A stretch of DNA of 64,000 nucleotides. Source: Gerris lacustris (Eukaryota; Arthropoda; Insecta; Hemiptera; Gerridae). The position numbers and the translations under genes were made by a program. Positions 1 to 11,089 of the stretch are shown piece after piece (within the stretch, counting starts at the first letter, position 1; each line of letters opens with the position of its first letter). The notes below the pieces were generated by a model, which saw only the letters and a list, made by a program, of their open reading frames with translations, did no database searches and was not told the DNA's origin. Where the stretch lies: assembly GCA_951217055.1 (NCBI GenBank), contig OX578286.1, positions 29,642,720-29,706,719 of the forward strand, given 5' to 3'.

Positions 1-111
1 AACCTATTTGTCAACTTACCATAAAAGTTTAGGTAAAAGAATGAAATAGTTTTAGAGATATTATGATGAATTAATTCTAATTAGATTTTATAAATCTCAT
101 CAACAATATAC

Positions 112-716
112 ACTGTCAATTAGTGTGGCACATAGCTTCCTCGCGTTCTATTTTGAATACCTCAATGTTTTTATGCTTTTACAGCCCATTATTGTCAAAT
201 TTATTTAATTTTCCCTCCGAACTTTTTTAAAACTGTAAAAATTTGTTTAGATTTTTTACATGAATTTAAGTATCAATTTAGCAATATTGCAAGGTTACAG
301 ATAGTTGAAATTAATCTGGGCCTATTTGAGGGCTAATTTTGACAGACCATCTAAATTTCATAAAAATCAGAAGAGTACTTTTGATATACTTGTTAATAAA
401 TGTATGTCTGTGCCCATATGGAAGAGATACAAATAGGTGCAGAAGGTTGAAATTTATATGGGACCAACAATGGGCTATTTATGACCTACTATACAAATTT
501 CATTAAAATCGGACAATTAGTTTTTAAGATATGTTGGCTCGTAAAAATTGAGTGACAGATAAAAGGACTGACCAACAGACATACACGGGACCAAAAAAGT
601 TTTTTGATATCTGAAACGGATTTCGGCCTAGGAATTTTTGAAATTTGAGACATAAAGAAATGTTCGTTCTTCAGAACGATCACATAGCTTTCGTTACCTT
701 CGGTAATCTCGGAAGA
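112..716 (-). mobile_element. Family A interspersed repeat, copy A1
   Basis: Near full-length family A copy in reverse orientation. Its 3' end lies at the left (AATTAGTGTGGCACATAGC, then TTCCTCGCGTTCTA) and its 5' end at the right, where ACCTTCGGTAA and CTCGGAAG mirror the TTTTGCTTCCGAGC start of other copies. The interior carries the phrase AAATTTCATTAAAATCGGAC shared by all A copies. The open frame at 489-683 minus only reads through this repeat and is not a gene. Family A resembles a non-autonomous Helitron2/Helentron-type element: GCTTCC inverted repeats near both ends and a TGCCA/TGGCA 3' hairpin. The class assignment is inference; the repeat status is seen directly. Confidence 0.8.
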
Positions 717-1372
717 AATTACATTTTTACAAGATTTTATATATAAAATAACGTATAGTTGTTACAAAATATTAATAGATTATAATTATAACAAATAAAT
801 ATCAATTATACCTCTGCTTAATATTCTACAATCGTTCTATCTCATAATACAAATGTCAAAGTCAAAATTACATCTGTTCCTGATATATTATTCATGTTAA
901 TGCTCTCCAAGTTTCAAATCATTATCAAGCTAAGTCTATTTAAGTGCAATTGCTATTCATTCGTCATCTGCATCAAATTTCAATATTATTAGCTCTCTTT
1001 TTATTTTTAAGTCAGCAATAATTATAGAAATATAGCTTAGAGAAATAATAATCAAAGAAAATAAAATTATATCAATTTACCTAAATATCATTAAATATAT
1101 AAAAGTCTAATATTATTATTGTAATTTTAATCAATTGAATCCTACATAATCTATTGAAAATGGCAATCTGAGATTAGGGGTCTTAATTAGTTAAAATCAA
1201 TTGAAGGCAATTAGCAAACTAATTGTTTAAATTATCTATTGATAACGTAGTGATAAAGTCTCTAGCATATTATAATAGAACACGCTCGCTCTTTATGCAA
1301 TATTTTGTCTCCTCTGATGACATCTTCTGGACTTAAAGAAAATTATTTATATATATTTTTTTTAATACTATG
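717..1372. other. AT-rich unique stretch
   Basis: No open frame, RNA gene or repeat is recognised here. The sequence is AT-rich with short TTAAT and ATTAT runs. Nothing resembling a promoter or exon can be supported. Confidence 0.5.
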
Positions 1373-1882
1373 CGAATTAGTGTGGCACATCGCTTCCTAG
1401 CGTTCTATTTTGTATGCTTTAACGATTTTATGCTTTTAAACCCCATTATCGTCAAATTTATTAAATTTTCCCCCGAATTTTATTAAAAATGTCAAAATTA
1501 TTTTGATTTTTTCCATGAATTAAAGTATTAATTTAGTAAAAAGAGCGCAGACGGTTGAAATTAATCTGGAGCTATCTGCGAGTTACTTTTGACAAACCGT
1601 CGAAATTTCATAAAAAAAAAACCAGTTGAGTAATTTTGAAGCTATAGGTGTAATTAAATGTTTTTTTGTGTGAATGTGGAAGAGACACAAATGGGCGCCG
1701 AAGATTGAAATAATTACTGCCTACCATCTACATTTCAATAAAATCGGACGAGTAGTTTTTAAGTATATTGGTTCGCGAAAATTGAGCGAAAGACAGTACG
1801 ACAGACTGACACATAACCAAAATTGTTCCCTGATGTCTGAAACGGATTTATGTGTTGAAAGTTTTGAAATTGGAGACCTCTA
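1373..1882 (-). mobile_element. Family A repeat, copy A2, truncated into a tandem array
   Basis: Reverse-orientation family A copy. It begins with the typical 3' end (GAATTAGTGTGGCACATCGC) and runs to the segment GAAATTGGAGACCTCTAAA, where the element's 5' terminal part (the GCTTCCGAGC end) is missing and a CTAACCAC-type tandem array takes over. The 69-codon frame at 1674-1883 lies wholly in the repeat and is not a gene. Confidence 0.78.
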
Positions 1883-2268
1883 AACTCATCTGACCATATC
1901 AAACCTCCTCTAACCACATCTAACAACCTCTAACCAACTCAAACCCCCTCTTACTACATTTAACCACCTTTAACCACCTCAAACCCCCTCTAACCACATC
2001 TAACCACCTCAAACCCCCTCTAACCACATCTAACCTCCTTTAACTACCTCTAACCACCTCAAACCCCCTCTAACCACATCTAACCACCTTTAACTACCTC
2101 TTACCACCTCAAACCCCCTCTAACCACATCTAACCACCTCAAACCCCCTCTAACAACATCTAACCATCCTTTACAACCTCTAACCACCTCAAACCTCCTA
2201 TAACCACATCTAACCACCTCAAACCTCCTCTAACCACATATAACCACCTCAAACCACCTCTTACAATT
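1876..2268. repeat. Degenerate CTAACCAC/TCAAACCCCC tandem array
   Basis: About 390 bp of imperfect repeats built from roughly 10-bp words (CTAACCACAT, CTAACCACCT, CAAACCCCCT) that combine into units of about 30 bp. The array starts exactly where family A copy A2 breaks off; its first word, CCTCTAAAC, is continuous with A2's GAGACCTCTAAA. No telomere function is implied, since no perfect short telomeric repeat is kept. Confidence 0.85.
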
Positions 2269-2985
2269 CTTTGACAGACAGATACGTGGTCTAACGTTGG
2301 TCTTTACTATAACATAACATAGCCAACATCTCCCTTTCCTAAAACTTTTATTCGATTGGTACCTACATAACTCTAGTTCTTACGTAATTGGCACTAATGA
2401 TGGTCATATAAAATGATGACGGTCATAAAAAAAGATTCTTCATAAAAAAGTCGAAAGCTGTTATGTAAGGTGGTGAAACAGTTTCTTTGAGTCAATCAAA
2501 TTCAAGTTCATCATAAATTTAAGATTCCAACGCTTTCTCGTTAAATTTTATAGCAGATAAACTTGTAACAAAAAGGCCCAAAATAATAAAAGTCCTAAGA
2601 CCATGTGTCGGAAAGTAATTCTAAGCGACTTTTATAGAACCTTAATAATAATTAAAGAGAAGAAAAAAATGAATTTCCATTCTTTTATTTTACGCACTAG
2701 CGTAAAAAAAAGGCGAAGAAGCGTAAAGCTCGGAGAAAAGTTTATTATTTTTTCATAAAAGACGAAAAGATTCAAAAGAAAAGATAAAGCTAAGAGGGTG
2801 AAGAAAGTTGAGGTAGAGCGGGGGAACTGATAATGAGACCGCCGGCGTTTCCTCTTAAATCTTACAAGATAGAAGGGTGTTCCGTAAGCACCCACCTTCT
2901 ACCTGTGTCTTTTCTTAATATTAATGATACCAATTAATAAGCAAATGTAACTGGAGCTTATTAATAAAACAAATTTAGTCTAATT
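2269..2985. other. Unique AT-rich stretch
   Basis: No recognisable repeat family. An 87-codon minus frame (2632-2895) contains runs of F, L, K and I that follow from base composition, with no domain, so I do not call it. TTACGCACTAGCGTAA at 2690-2705 is a short inverted repeat. Confidence 0.4.
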
Positions 2986-3548
2986 TTCCTTCCGAAATTA
3001 CTGGAAGTAATAAATGCGTCTCCGATTTCAAAAATTCCAAGATAGAAATCCGTTTCAGACACCGCAGGGAACATTTTTTGTTCCGTGTCTGTCTGTCACT
3101 TAATTTTTGCGAATCAACATATTTTATAAACTACTCATTCGATTTTATTGAAATTTGTATGGTAGGTCATAATTAGCTTATTGTTGGTCCCATATAAGTT
3201 TCAACCTTCTGCGCCCATTTGTTTTTCATCCACACGCGCACAAACATACACTTATTTTCACCTATATCATCAAAAGTGCTCATCTGATTTTTATGACATT
3301 TTGATGATTTGTCAAAAGTAGTCCGCTGATTGCCCCCGATTAATTTCAAACGTCCGTGTTCTTTAAATATTGCTAAATTGATACTTTAATTCATGTAAAA
3401 AATCAAAACAATTTTAACAGTTTAAAAAAATTCGGGGGAAATATTAAATAAATTTGACAATAATGGGCTGTAGAAGTAGAAGCATAAAATCCTTAAAGTG
3501 TAGGAAATAAGACACGAGGAAGCTATATGCTACTCAAATAATTGGCAG
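2986..3548 (+). mobile_element. Family A repeat, copy A3
   Basis: Forward family A copy of about 560 bp. The start is diverged (CCTTCCGAAATTACTGGAAG in place of GCTTCCGAGC...). The body keeps TCCGTTTCAGACACC, the GTCTGTCTGTC stretch and ATTTTATTGAAATTTGTATGG. The 3' end keeps GAGGAAGCTATATGC and AATTGGCAGA, but the terminal hairpin is degraded. Confidence 0.8.
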
Positions 3549-3900
3549 AGAATTACTATACAGCTTTTCATTTATAATCTAATTTATTCTATTCTACTTC
3601 TTTGTTTGACATTTTAGTTTTATTATACCTTTTTATTTGTCATGTATGTAATTTGTTCTATTCTACTAATTTGTTTTTCATTACAGTCATTTATTTGTCA
3701 TGTTTGTCATTGGAGTTTTAGTATAGCTTTTTATTTGTCATCTATGTAATTTGTTCTATTCTACTAATTTGTTTCTCATTACAGTTTTATTTATTTGTCA
3801 CGTTTGTCATTGCAGTTTTAGTATAGGCTTTTATTTGTCATGTATAACTTGTTCTATTCTACTACTTTATTTCTCCTCGTAGTTTTATTATTGCTGAATT
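3549..3900. repeat. Tandem repeat of about 99 bp, about 3 copies
   Basis: The phrase ATTTGTCATNTATGTAATTTG followed by TTCTATTCTACTAATTTG recurs at about 3635, 3733 and 3833. It adjoins the 3' end of family A copy A3. Confidence 0.8.
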
Positions 3901-4489
3901 ATCGTTTTGTTTATATTATAACACATATTTTGTAGAGTTGTTATTAAGTACATGCTGAACCAAAAACTTTTTCTATGGCTCACATTCGTCAAATACATTC
4001 TGAAAAAATAAGACTCTCTTATCCGCAGAGGATTTTGGGAAGATAATACTCATGAATACAGGGTATAAACATTACTTTGCTGCGATATTATATTGGTTTT
4101 TTATCATATTCCATTTAATTCCAGGGATTCCGGCTTTCATCTTGTCAACCTACTCTTTCCCCATTCCTATATTCCTAAGAACCTTCTAGAGGTTTTAAGA
4201 GGTTTTTAAGCAGAACTTTATCCTCTTTCCTACCTTCTTAATTTTAACCCTTAGAAGTGAATTTCTATAGATTTCAAGTTAAAGAAAAGCCCCATCTAAC
4301 ATTTCAGTATTTAAGAGTAATAAAAAGATACCTTTTTTAATTCCTCTCATTTCTAAAATTGGTTTTAATAACACCCTTTAAGGTTCGATACCGACAAATC
4401 CTTTATACCGTATCTTTAGAAAACGTTAAAATAGTCTACTAATTAGTATTCAATAACTTTCCGGTTTAATCCGCGACACTTGCTATCTG
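3901..4489. other. Unique stretch
   Basis: No repeat family or coding signal recognised. A short stretch near 4130-4260 is somewhat more GC-balanced, but no exon can be supported. Confidence 0.35.
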
Positions 4490-4735
4490 CCTGGCGCAGG
4501 AGTTGACCAGAGGTTTTAATGTCCGAGAAAGGGTGAAACCATCCTCACTGTTAAAGTTCCTGCCGATGTTTCTCGATCTCAATAGCCTCCTGAGTTATTT
4601 GTTGATAGATGCGAGTACTTCGAAGGGAGTGTCATAAAATCGACAAAAACCGGTCAACTTTAACAGAGAGGATGGTTTCAACCTTTCTCGGACCAGGTAA
4701 CCTCTGGTCCGCACCTCCACCAGGTATAGGGTTGC
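4490..4735. repeat. Imperfect inverted repeat, arms about 70 bp
   Basis: The left arm (about 4490-4560, containing GACCAGAGGTTTTAATG, TCCGAGAAAGGGTGAAACC and CTGTTAAAGTT) is complementary to the right arm (about 4652-4735, containing AACTTTAACAGAGAGG, GGTTTCAACCTTTCTCGG and AACCTCTGGTCC). The loop is about 90 bp. The arms have diverged by several mismatches and a small indel. It is probably a decayed foldback or MITE-type element. Confidence 0.65.
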
Positions 4736-4850
4736 CAGATTTCTGAATGCAAAAACCGGGACACCCCCCCCCCCCTTTCTCCGGGGGGAGGGGGGCCCTC
4801 TCCCGGAAAATTCTGAAAATATGACCTCTCAAACAGCGGCTTTTATGCAT
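4725..4850 (-). mobile_element. DNA transposon end, TAGGGTTGCCAGA type
   Basis: TATAGGGTTGCCAGATTTC followed by AAAAACCGGGAC resembles a transposon terminus seen in many animal genomes. A 12-nt C run (4764-4775) and a CCGGGGGGAGGGGGG block follow. Only one end is recognisable, so the superfamily is not assigned. The 72-codon minus frame here follows the GC-rich block and is not called. Confidence 0.35.
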
Positions 4851-5499
4851 TTATGAGGTTACATTTGATTTTAATACTTTGCCATTTGTCATAAAAGTAA
4901 ACTTATGGTGTAGTTCGTTGGCAAAAAAGTGTGAACATAAGTACACATTTTACTTTTAATACAAAATTTAAAAAAATAGTAATTGTAATACAATAAAATT
5001 TGTGCCCCTAATCATTGTAGAGTAAATAGATCAGTCAATAGCCATTATGCAATATTATTTAAATCTATAATAAACAGTCATTCTATGATAATCGTTTTTC
5101 GTTGTTGCCCCAACCTCAGACATTGGGGGGGGGGGGGGGGGGGCTCCTAACACATATCAGACATTGGGGCTCTAAATAAATTTTGCTTCCAAATAACAAC
5201 TTTGTTTTAACATCATATTCGTTACAAAATGTTAAATGTTAATGTTACTATTGTATTGAGAAAAATTAAATATATAGAACAGCTTTTATTCAAATTTATT
5301 AAACTGTCAAAAACTTAATTAGTAGAAAAATAATTTCGATATTTATTAATTTTTATTATGATATCAATGATAATGTTCTAATATTTTAATTTACAAAAAC
5401 ATTTGCTCGATCTTTTTTCCAATAAAATGGCAAGCAAAACTGAAATATAAATAAATAAAACGTAAGAAAATTGGTCGCTTCCCGATTTCATATATAAAC
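4851..5499. other. AT-rich unique stretch with a G19 run
   Basis: No gene seen. It contains an uninterrupted run of 19 G at 5125-5143, flanked by two copies of the word CAGACATTGGGG (about 5117 and 5158), so the G run sits inside a short local duplication. Confidence 0.5.
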
Positions 5500-5715
5500 A
5501 AAAATGAAGGTAGAATCTGCCTGATCATCTCGACAAATGATTACCCCGAGTAAAGGAACTCCCGGGTAATCTAGGTACTATCTACAGTCTTGAAAACCAG
5601 TATATAATAAGCCGTTCTTCTCTCCAATCGCCAGTATACCTTGTGATTACTTCGAGTCAACATCTCATGATGATGCTTCCAGTAGTGGAAGCAAAACGTC
5701 GAATTTTAACCCCTT
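5500..5715 (+). mobile_element. Penelope-like repeat with hammerhead-like motif (uninterrupted copy)
   Basis: It shares AACTCCCGGGTAATC, GAAAACCAGTATA, TTCTCTCCAATCG, GAGTCAACATC and GATGCTTCCAGTAGTGGAAG with the interrupted copy at 42540-43740. ATGATGATGCTTCC, AGTAGT and GGAAGCAAAACGTC resemble a hammerhead core (CTGATGA, stem II, GAAAC) as carried by Penelope-like retroelement terminal repeats. The first C and the G of GAAA are not intact, so activity is doubtful. The family call is inference from this motif. Confidence 0.5.
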
Positions 5716-5743
5716 CATTACGCAGGCATATTATACTCTAATT

Positions 5744-6000
5744 CAGGGGTCTCCAATCTTTTCGGTTGAAGAGCCGGATCTAGAAAGGATTTTCTAAAGC
5801 GGGCCGGATGAAGTATAAATGTCCGGATAAGCACTATCCATTATGGCCAAATAAAACCCCAATTAGGCTCGTGCTGATTATGAGGAACTTATAACTTTTC
5901 ATTGTTTAACTTTTCTTTTGTGGCGCGGTGGGCCGGATACATAAATACACTGTTTATTCATGCCACCACTAGACGATATGCCCTGTGCTGTGGTGAGAGT
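5744..6000 (+). mobile_element. hAT-like element remnant (CAGGGGTCTCCAA end)
   Basis: It begins CAGGGGTCTCCAATC and continues with GAGCCGGATC, AAAGCGGGCCGGATG and GGTGGGCCGGATAC. A CAGGGGT start with repeated GGGCCGG words is characteristic of hAT (Charlie-type) non-autonomous elements. I could not find the matching right end or an 8-bp duplication, so the copy is probably truncated. The right coordinate is approximate. Confidence 0.5.
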
Positions 6001-6082
6001 CTCCTCCTATCCTTAGCTTACATATAATTAGTCACATGTCATACAAGTAGTAAAACAATATTCAACATTTTTTATCTTTTTT

Positions 6083-6106
6083 AATAATAATAATAATAAT
6101 AATAAA
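6083..6106. repeat. (AAT)n microsatellite
   Basis: About seven AAT triplets immediately before the hairpin end of family C copy C1. Confidence 0.85.
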
Positions 6107-6108
6107 AA

Positions 6109-7027
6109 TACGTGTGGTGTCGTGGGACACCCGGTAGGAACGAAGTTCCTTACGCTTTATATTAAATATAAATTATATAATTACAGTGCTAAGTATATGA
6201 TACTAACTACTTATACATGGCGGAGTTAGAATAAGAGACAAAATTAAAAGTAACTATTTGTACTAGCGGAGTCAAGACAAAATTAAAAGAAAAACTTTTT
6301 ATTAACTTTGAAAAGAACGTCTTACAATAAATTATGTATTGTAAATTGAGAAAAAAGTTAATTTTGATTAGTTTATAATTAAAGCAGATGGTTGTAGAGA
6401 AGAAAAGAACAGTCCCATCAGACCTCCGTCGGCGAATCTCCAATTAAAATATTATAATATAAAATATAAAACAACCAACACTAAAAAACTTTGTATCAGG
6501 TTGAAATTTTAAATGCCTGTTTCATTTGTACTTTAGTTAGACGATGTGTATGAAGTTTTATTGAAATCGTTACGTTAGAACGTAAGATATCGGTAAAAAC
6601 GTTGTTTTCTTTATTTAAAACGTTTAGGTCCGCTTTAATAAATTTAGCGATCTTTATTACTTCATAGCAGTGTCGGTGTTCGTTTTACTAAAAAATATTA
6701 TTTAAAAAAGTTGTTTGTCTTATTAAATAGATGAAGTTAAAATTTTTTTTCCGTCCAAAAAATCCAATTTTAAATTTGAAGCTTACGTTTAAGCGAGCGT
6801 TGCGCGTGAACGCTTGAGCGGATAACGTTGTCCAACGAACTTAGCCTGGGCATTGGTAAAATGAACATGTGTACCAAATTTTAACTAACTCGATGATCTT
6901 CTACTCAAGTTATTGTCATCGGTAGATTTCGTGACGGATTTTGCGTGACGGTGATTTTGGTCGTTTTTTTTCGGATTTACTCCGTTACCTCGGAAGCTTA
7001 CGAAGTTACGTAAGCTCGGAAGCAAAA
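6109..7027 (-). mobile_element. Family C repeat, copy C1, with a family A-type 5' end
   Basis: About 920 bp, reverse orientation. The left end is the family C 3' terminus: a T-rich tail, the hairpin GGTGTCGTGGGACACC and the subterminal repeat GGAACGAAGTTCC. The interior matches C2 and C3 (GAACGTAAGATATCGG, AAAACGTTGTTTTC, AACGCTTGAGCGGATAACG). The right end (from about 6985) does not carry the expected family C end seen in C2 (GTGCCATAAGGAACTTCG). It ends instead in GTAAGCTCGGAAGCAAAA, the reverse of family A's start, so the copy is a mosaic. The 78-codon frame at 6207-6443 is not a gene. Confidence 0.8.
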
Positions 7028-7562
7028 ATCTGTTACAATTATTTTATTTCTTTCATACATAAAAGGATTATGTTTCGAAGTTGGTTGAAATTAATTAATA
7101 TAGAATGAAAATTTTTATTTAATCTTTTCATCAAGAGAAAAATTCAGCTGAAATATGAATTACTATTATGTTACTGTATCGAAGATGGAGAATACCAGCA
7201 TTAAATCTAAGCGGTCATAAACAATGAAATCAAAACTTATCTATAACAATAGGGTAGTGACCCCCCCCTCCGTTTACAAACTCTCCTATTTATTCCCGAT
7301 TTAGTATCGATCTACCTTTTTATAAATGTTTAAAAGATATCTATCTGCACTGTCTATAGATAGAAAGGCCGTTCCCTTCGTCTATAGTCAATAGTCTATT
7401 CCAAGACAATAGAATGGAAACAATTTCACTTCTTATTTTCTAATCGAACTTTGTGCTTTCAATACATTCACGGTTATGTTTATTGAAGTATTAAAACGTC
7501 ACAGTGTACAGTGTAGAACGATTTATTATAATACCGTATTGCTTCGAATATAGGACTCACTT
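7028..7562. other. AT-rich unique stretch
   Basis: No gene or repeat family recognised. There is a CCCCCCCCTCC run near 7261 and a short inverted repeat (ATCTATCTGC...CTATAGATAG) near 7340-7360. Confidence 0.4.
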
Positions 7563-8005
7563 TTGCTTCCTAGCTTACCGACGGTAACGGAAGCTATGTG
7601 ATTGTTCCGGAGAACAAAAATATTTTAGGTCTCAGATTTCAAAAATTCCAAGACAGAAATCCGTTTTAGACATCAGGGAACAGTTTTGGTTCCGTGTCTG
7701 TCTTAATGTCGGTCCGTCGCTCAATTTTTGCTAATCAACATTTCTTAAAAACTACTCACCCGATTTTAATGAAATTTGTATGGTAGATCGTAATTAGCTC
7801 ATTGTTGGTCCCATATAAGTTTCAACCTTCTGCGCTCATTTGTTTCTCTTCCACATGCACGCCAACATACATTTATTTACACCTGTACCTTCAAAAGTTC
7901 TCATCTGATTTTTATGAAATTTTGATGTTTCCTCGAAAGTAGCCCGACGATAGCCCCAGATTAATTTCAACCGTCTGCGCTCTTTAAATTTTGCTAAATT
8001 AATAG
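7563..8005 (+). mobile_element. Family A repeat, copy A4, 3'-truncated
   Basis: Forward copy starting TTTTGCTTCCTAGCTTACCG, with the GTAACGGAAGCTATGTGATT hairpin region, GTCTGTCTTAATGTCGG and ATTTTAATGAAATTTG. It stops at TTTTGCTAAATTAATAG, so the last 120 bp or so, including the 3' subterminal repeat and hairpin, are missing. Confidence 0.8.
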
Positions 8006-8593
8006 CCAAAAGAGAATTAAAGAGGGAAGTATTTAAGAGCCCTGCAACCCCTACTTAATTATCAAAGATATCTCTTAAATCTTAGTATACACCTATAAAT
8101 TTATAAATCCGTCTTTAACTCATAAGTACATTGTAGACTTCATATAGATAAGCTACGAATTACATTCCTCACAGATTTCCTTTCTAGTAAAAGGAGATAC
8201 GAAATATATTTAATGAGCCATTGTGTTAATACTAAACATAACATTAGATAATATTATCAAACTTATGTAAAAGTTAATCGCTAACTTATATACTTGAAGA
8301 AGAAACTTACTTTCTTGCTATCTTGAAATTTATATGGATTTATCACTTTTTAATTATTATAATTGTACAGAGTTGCTTGTAAACTATATTTAAACGGTTA
8401 TTAACTTTAAAATATCAGATAATTGCACATTTTCATTAAAACCGTAGACGAGTGATTATTATGTGTTCATAACACCCGTTATGAAATCAAAATCTAAACC
8501 AAAAATTGATAGGTTAGTTGTTGAAATATTTCTTCTAATCAAATCAATTCAAACTAACATAACTTTGGTTTTTGGTTTTACTAAATAATTGTT

Positions 8594-8812
8594 TACTCAA
8601 GATCATAAAAATCACATTCTGGGCAAAAATGGATGGGACATAGCCGCTCTCCACCGGTCTGCTTTTTCTTTAAAACCTATGGCCAAGTTATGTCCCGCAG
8701 ACAAACTTAGCCCACCACATATTCTTAAAGAGCACTAAAATATTAATTTGTACACAAAATTCTAGCTTGATGTTAGACAGACACTTTCTTGCACGCTATC
8801 TCCTAGACTATA
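8594..8812 (-). mobile_element. Family H repeat, copy H1
   Basis: Reverse-orientation copy of a repeat also found at 17015-17500 (two copies head to head) and 61197-61500. Shared words are GATCATAAAAATCACATT, GGACATAGCCGCTCTCCAC, AAATTCTAGCTTGATG and TTGCACGCTATCTCC. No coding capacity. I do not know the superfamily. Confidence 0.75.
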
Positions 8813-8815
8813 ATA

Positions 8816-10600
8816 ACATGGAGAAATTTCTACTTTATGCTAACGCCGATTAATTAGTTGCAAGTATTCCCTAGCCTAAGGCATTAACAGTCAGCCACTT
8901 TTTTCACGCTCCTGGACTATGGCTCGTTTGACGTTGATGGAAACTTTTATCCTATATATGGACATCACAAATGTTTAAACAAATCAAGGTAGAAACAACT
9001 GTACTTTACACTTAGAGGTGGTCATTAGAAACTGATCGGTAACAAAAAGTTATTGCCTGTCACTTGGGAGTCCCTTCCTATGTATGATATGGAATGCCGC
9101 ATTTGGTTCCCTACCTGTTAGTAATCAATTAGTTATTACTGATCAGTCCCAGGTGACTTGCTTGGCAGGTCACTTGTGAGTTTGCATTTGCTGAATCACT
9201 AATCAGTTAATTAGTTTATCAGTTCAATTAGAAACTGTTACGTTTCCTTGAGTAGTTCCATGTTTAGAGGACCATATTCATAATCAGTCAAACTAATAAT
9301 TTAAACTTTGTCCGAATTATACCAGCAATTTAGTAATATGTTAAAGTCATTTAAGTGTAAAATGGGGTTCTTCACACATAACTAATTACCCGGACTTTGT
9401 TATAACAGCGTTTGATTTGCCCATCTGATCAAATGTTTACCGGAAAGTCCCTAAGTAGATACAATGCTTATGTTTAATTCAACGTAGGCTAACATGGGAA
9501 AATCAAAGGATCTCTAAAGGGACATAATGTTTGACTTGATCTAACATTGAACTTGGAGAGTTTTAGCAAGAGAACTTCACTTAGAACATCTAAAATTTGA
9601 TCAAGGTAACACGACAAACATTACCGGGATGGTAAGTTTGCCTTGGTACACACCATTTCCCTCTCTCTAGGTAGTTTGTCAACCACCACTTTAGTTTAAC
9701 CTCTCAGAGTATTGACAATTAGTTGGTCTCTAACCTCTCTCCATGGAGAAACTTTACACCCCCCTTCTGGAAAACTTGGTCAAACTTGAAACTAAAGCAA
9801 ACTGACCCCCTTTCATCTTCTCTAAAATCACAACAAACTTTGAGAGAGTGAGAGAGAGAGATGAAAATCCATCTCTTGTCTCTTATAAAGTTTTTAGAGG
9901 TGAAAATTGTGAGCTGACCGATCTCCATCTAACTGCATTAAATCTTCAAGGAAATTATTGTTGTTTCTCCTAAAGTTATTTTATCGGTAATCATATTTTG
10001 AAAAACAAAAAGTCCCATTTACAAAATAGATTAAAGTTTGGAAATGGAAATATGGAGTTTTCGGTGACAAAACTTCCCTAAACTTTGAATTATGGGAGTA
10101 CCAAAATTTCCATATTCCCGTTCAATTCTTGTGATTACTTGGACCACCTTGATAACACCCCAGTGATACCACCTTTATTATTATGGGAAACTAATGTATT
10201 TACCCAACAAATAGTTAATAATAAGTCTCGCGTTGTGAGATCATTAGTTTAGCAAAGTATCCTCCTGTCTAAGTAAGTTCTACTAGGTCTAATATATCAA
10301 GTACAAATAAGGGATAAGGGAGTTGTTTGTCTGTCCCCCTCTCTATTCTCTGTCTCTCGCAAACTCAAACTTTTCTTTCCCTAATCACTTGACACGTTTA
10401 AATTTAAAATCAGTTTTGGACTTGGCAATTACTCAGCACAAATAGGTAAAACAGTTTGTTGTCAAATAATTTATATTTTTTCTGTTGTCAATTTGTTTAT
10501 ATTAAGATTTTTTTTTAAAGTATGCATGTTACTAAAATTTTATGCAGTATCGTATACAACGTTGTATCCTCATCCTGCGTAATTGCATAACAAAACTTTA
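8816..10600. other. Longest low-repeat stretch in the window
   Basis: About 1.8 kb without a copy of any repeat family recognised elsewhere. It is less AT-extreme than its surroundings. No open frame above about 70 codons, and none looks like protein. ATTAGTTATTACTGATCAG and several ATCAATTAG/TTAGTAATC words near 9115-9230 would suit homeodomain-type binding, but this is only a composition-level remark. A GAGAGTGAGAGAGAGAG run lies at 9843-9860. Confidence 0.35.
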
Positions 10601-10611
10601 GACTTATATCT

Positions 10612-10830
10612 TAGGCGGCTTTCACACTGCGTGCGAGACCGAGCGAGACCGAATAAGGCCAATTCCGTTTGAGAAGCATATACATGTATTAGCATGGGTC
10701 TATTCACTTTAAACTCCGATCGAAACCGGGCCGAGCGAGACTGAGCGAGACCGAGCCAACTCGGGCGTTTTTTTCGAGCGTTTTTGTTAGCTAAGCGTTT
10801 TCGGCGACCGAAAACGCTTAGCAGTGAAAT
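10612..10830. mobile_element. DNA transposon remnant with a 15-bp palindrome
   Basis: It starts TAGGCGGCTTTCACACTGCG, a terminus type typical of several cut-and-paste transposon groups. It contains GCGAGACCGAGCGAGACCGA and a related GAGCGAGACTGAGCGAGACC. At 10790-10822 it has a perfect hairpin: GCTAAGCGTTTTCGG, CGA, then CCGAAAACGCTTAGC. It ends near GCAGTGAAATTT. The ends do not match well, so the copy is probably rearranged. Confidence 0.45.
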
Positions 10831-10898
10831 TTGTATTTCTCGTTAAGTTTAGAATGAACCCTAACTTAAAATTAATTTTATATATCTAAATACTTTTA

Positions 10899-11018
10899 AT
10901 AAGATAGCAGAAGGGGGTCTAAAATACCTTAAGATAGTTCCAGTAAAGGATGGTACTAATAAGATAATAGAAGGGGGTCCAAAATACCTTCCAAAGTTCC
11001 AGTTAAGAATTGCTCGAA
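10899..11018. repeat. 60-bp tandem duplication
   Basis: AATAAGATAGCAGAAGGGGG and AATAAGATAATAGAAGGGGG lie exactly 60 bp apart, and each is followed by TCYAAAATACCTT and a GTTCCAGTTAAG-like tail. The minus frame at 10861-11076 reads through this repeat and is not called. Confidence 0.8.
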
Positions 11019-11089
11019 ATGGCCGGGGCACTGCCGTGCCCCTAGATTTAACTAAGTTATATTCGAGTAAAATCAATAATTTGATTTTA

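Noticed and set aside
1876..2268. CTAACCAC array as telomeric or interstitial telomere repeat
   Set aside because: Units are irregular and no perfect telomeric hexamer or pentamer run is present.
2632..2895. 87-codon minus frame
   Set aside because: F/L/K-rich composition follows AT-rich sequence; no domain, signal or splice support.
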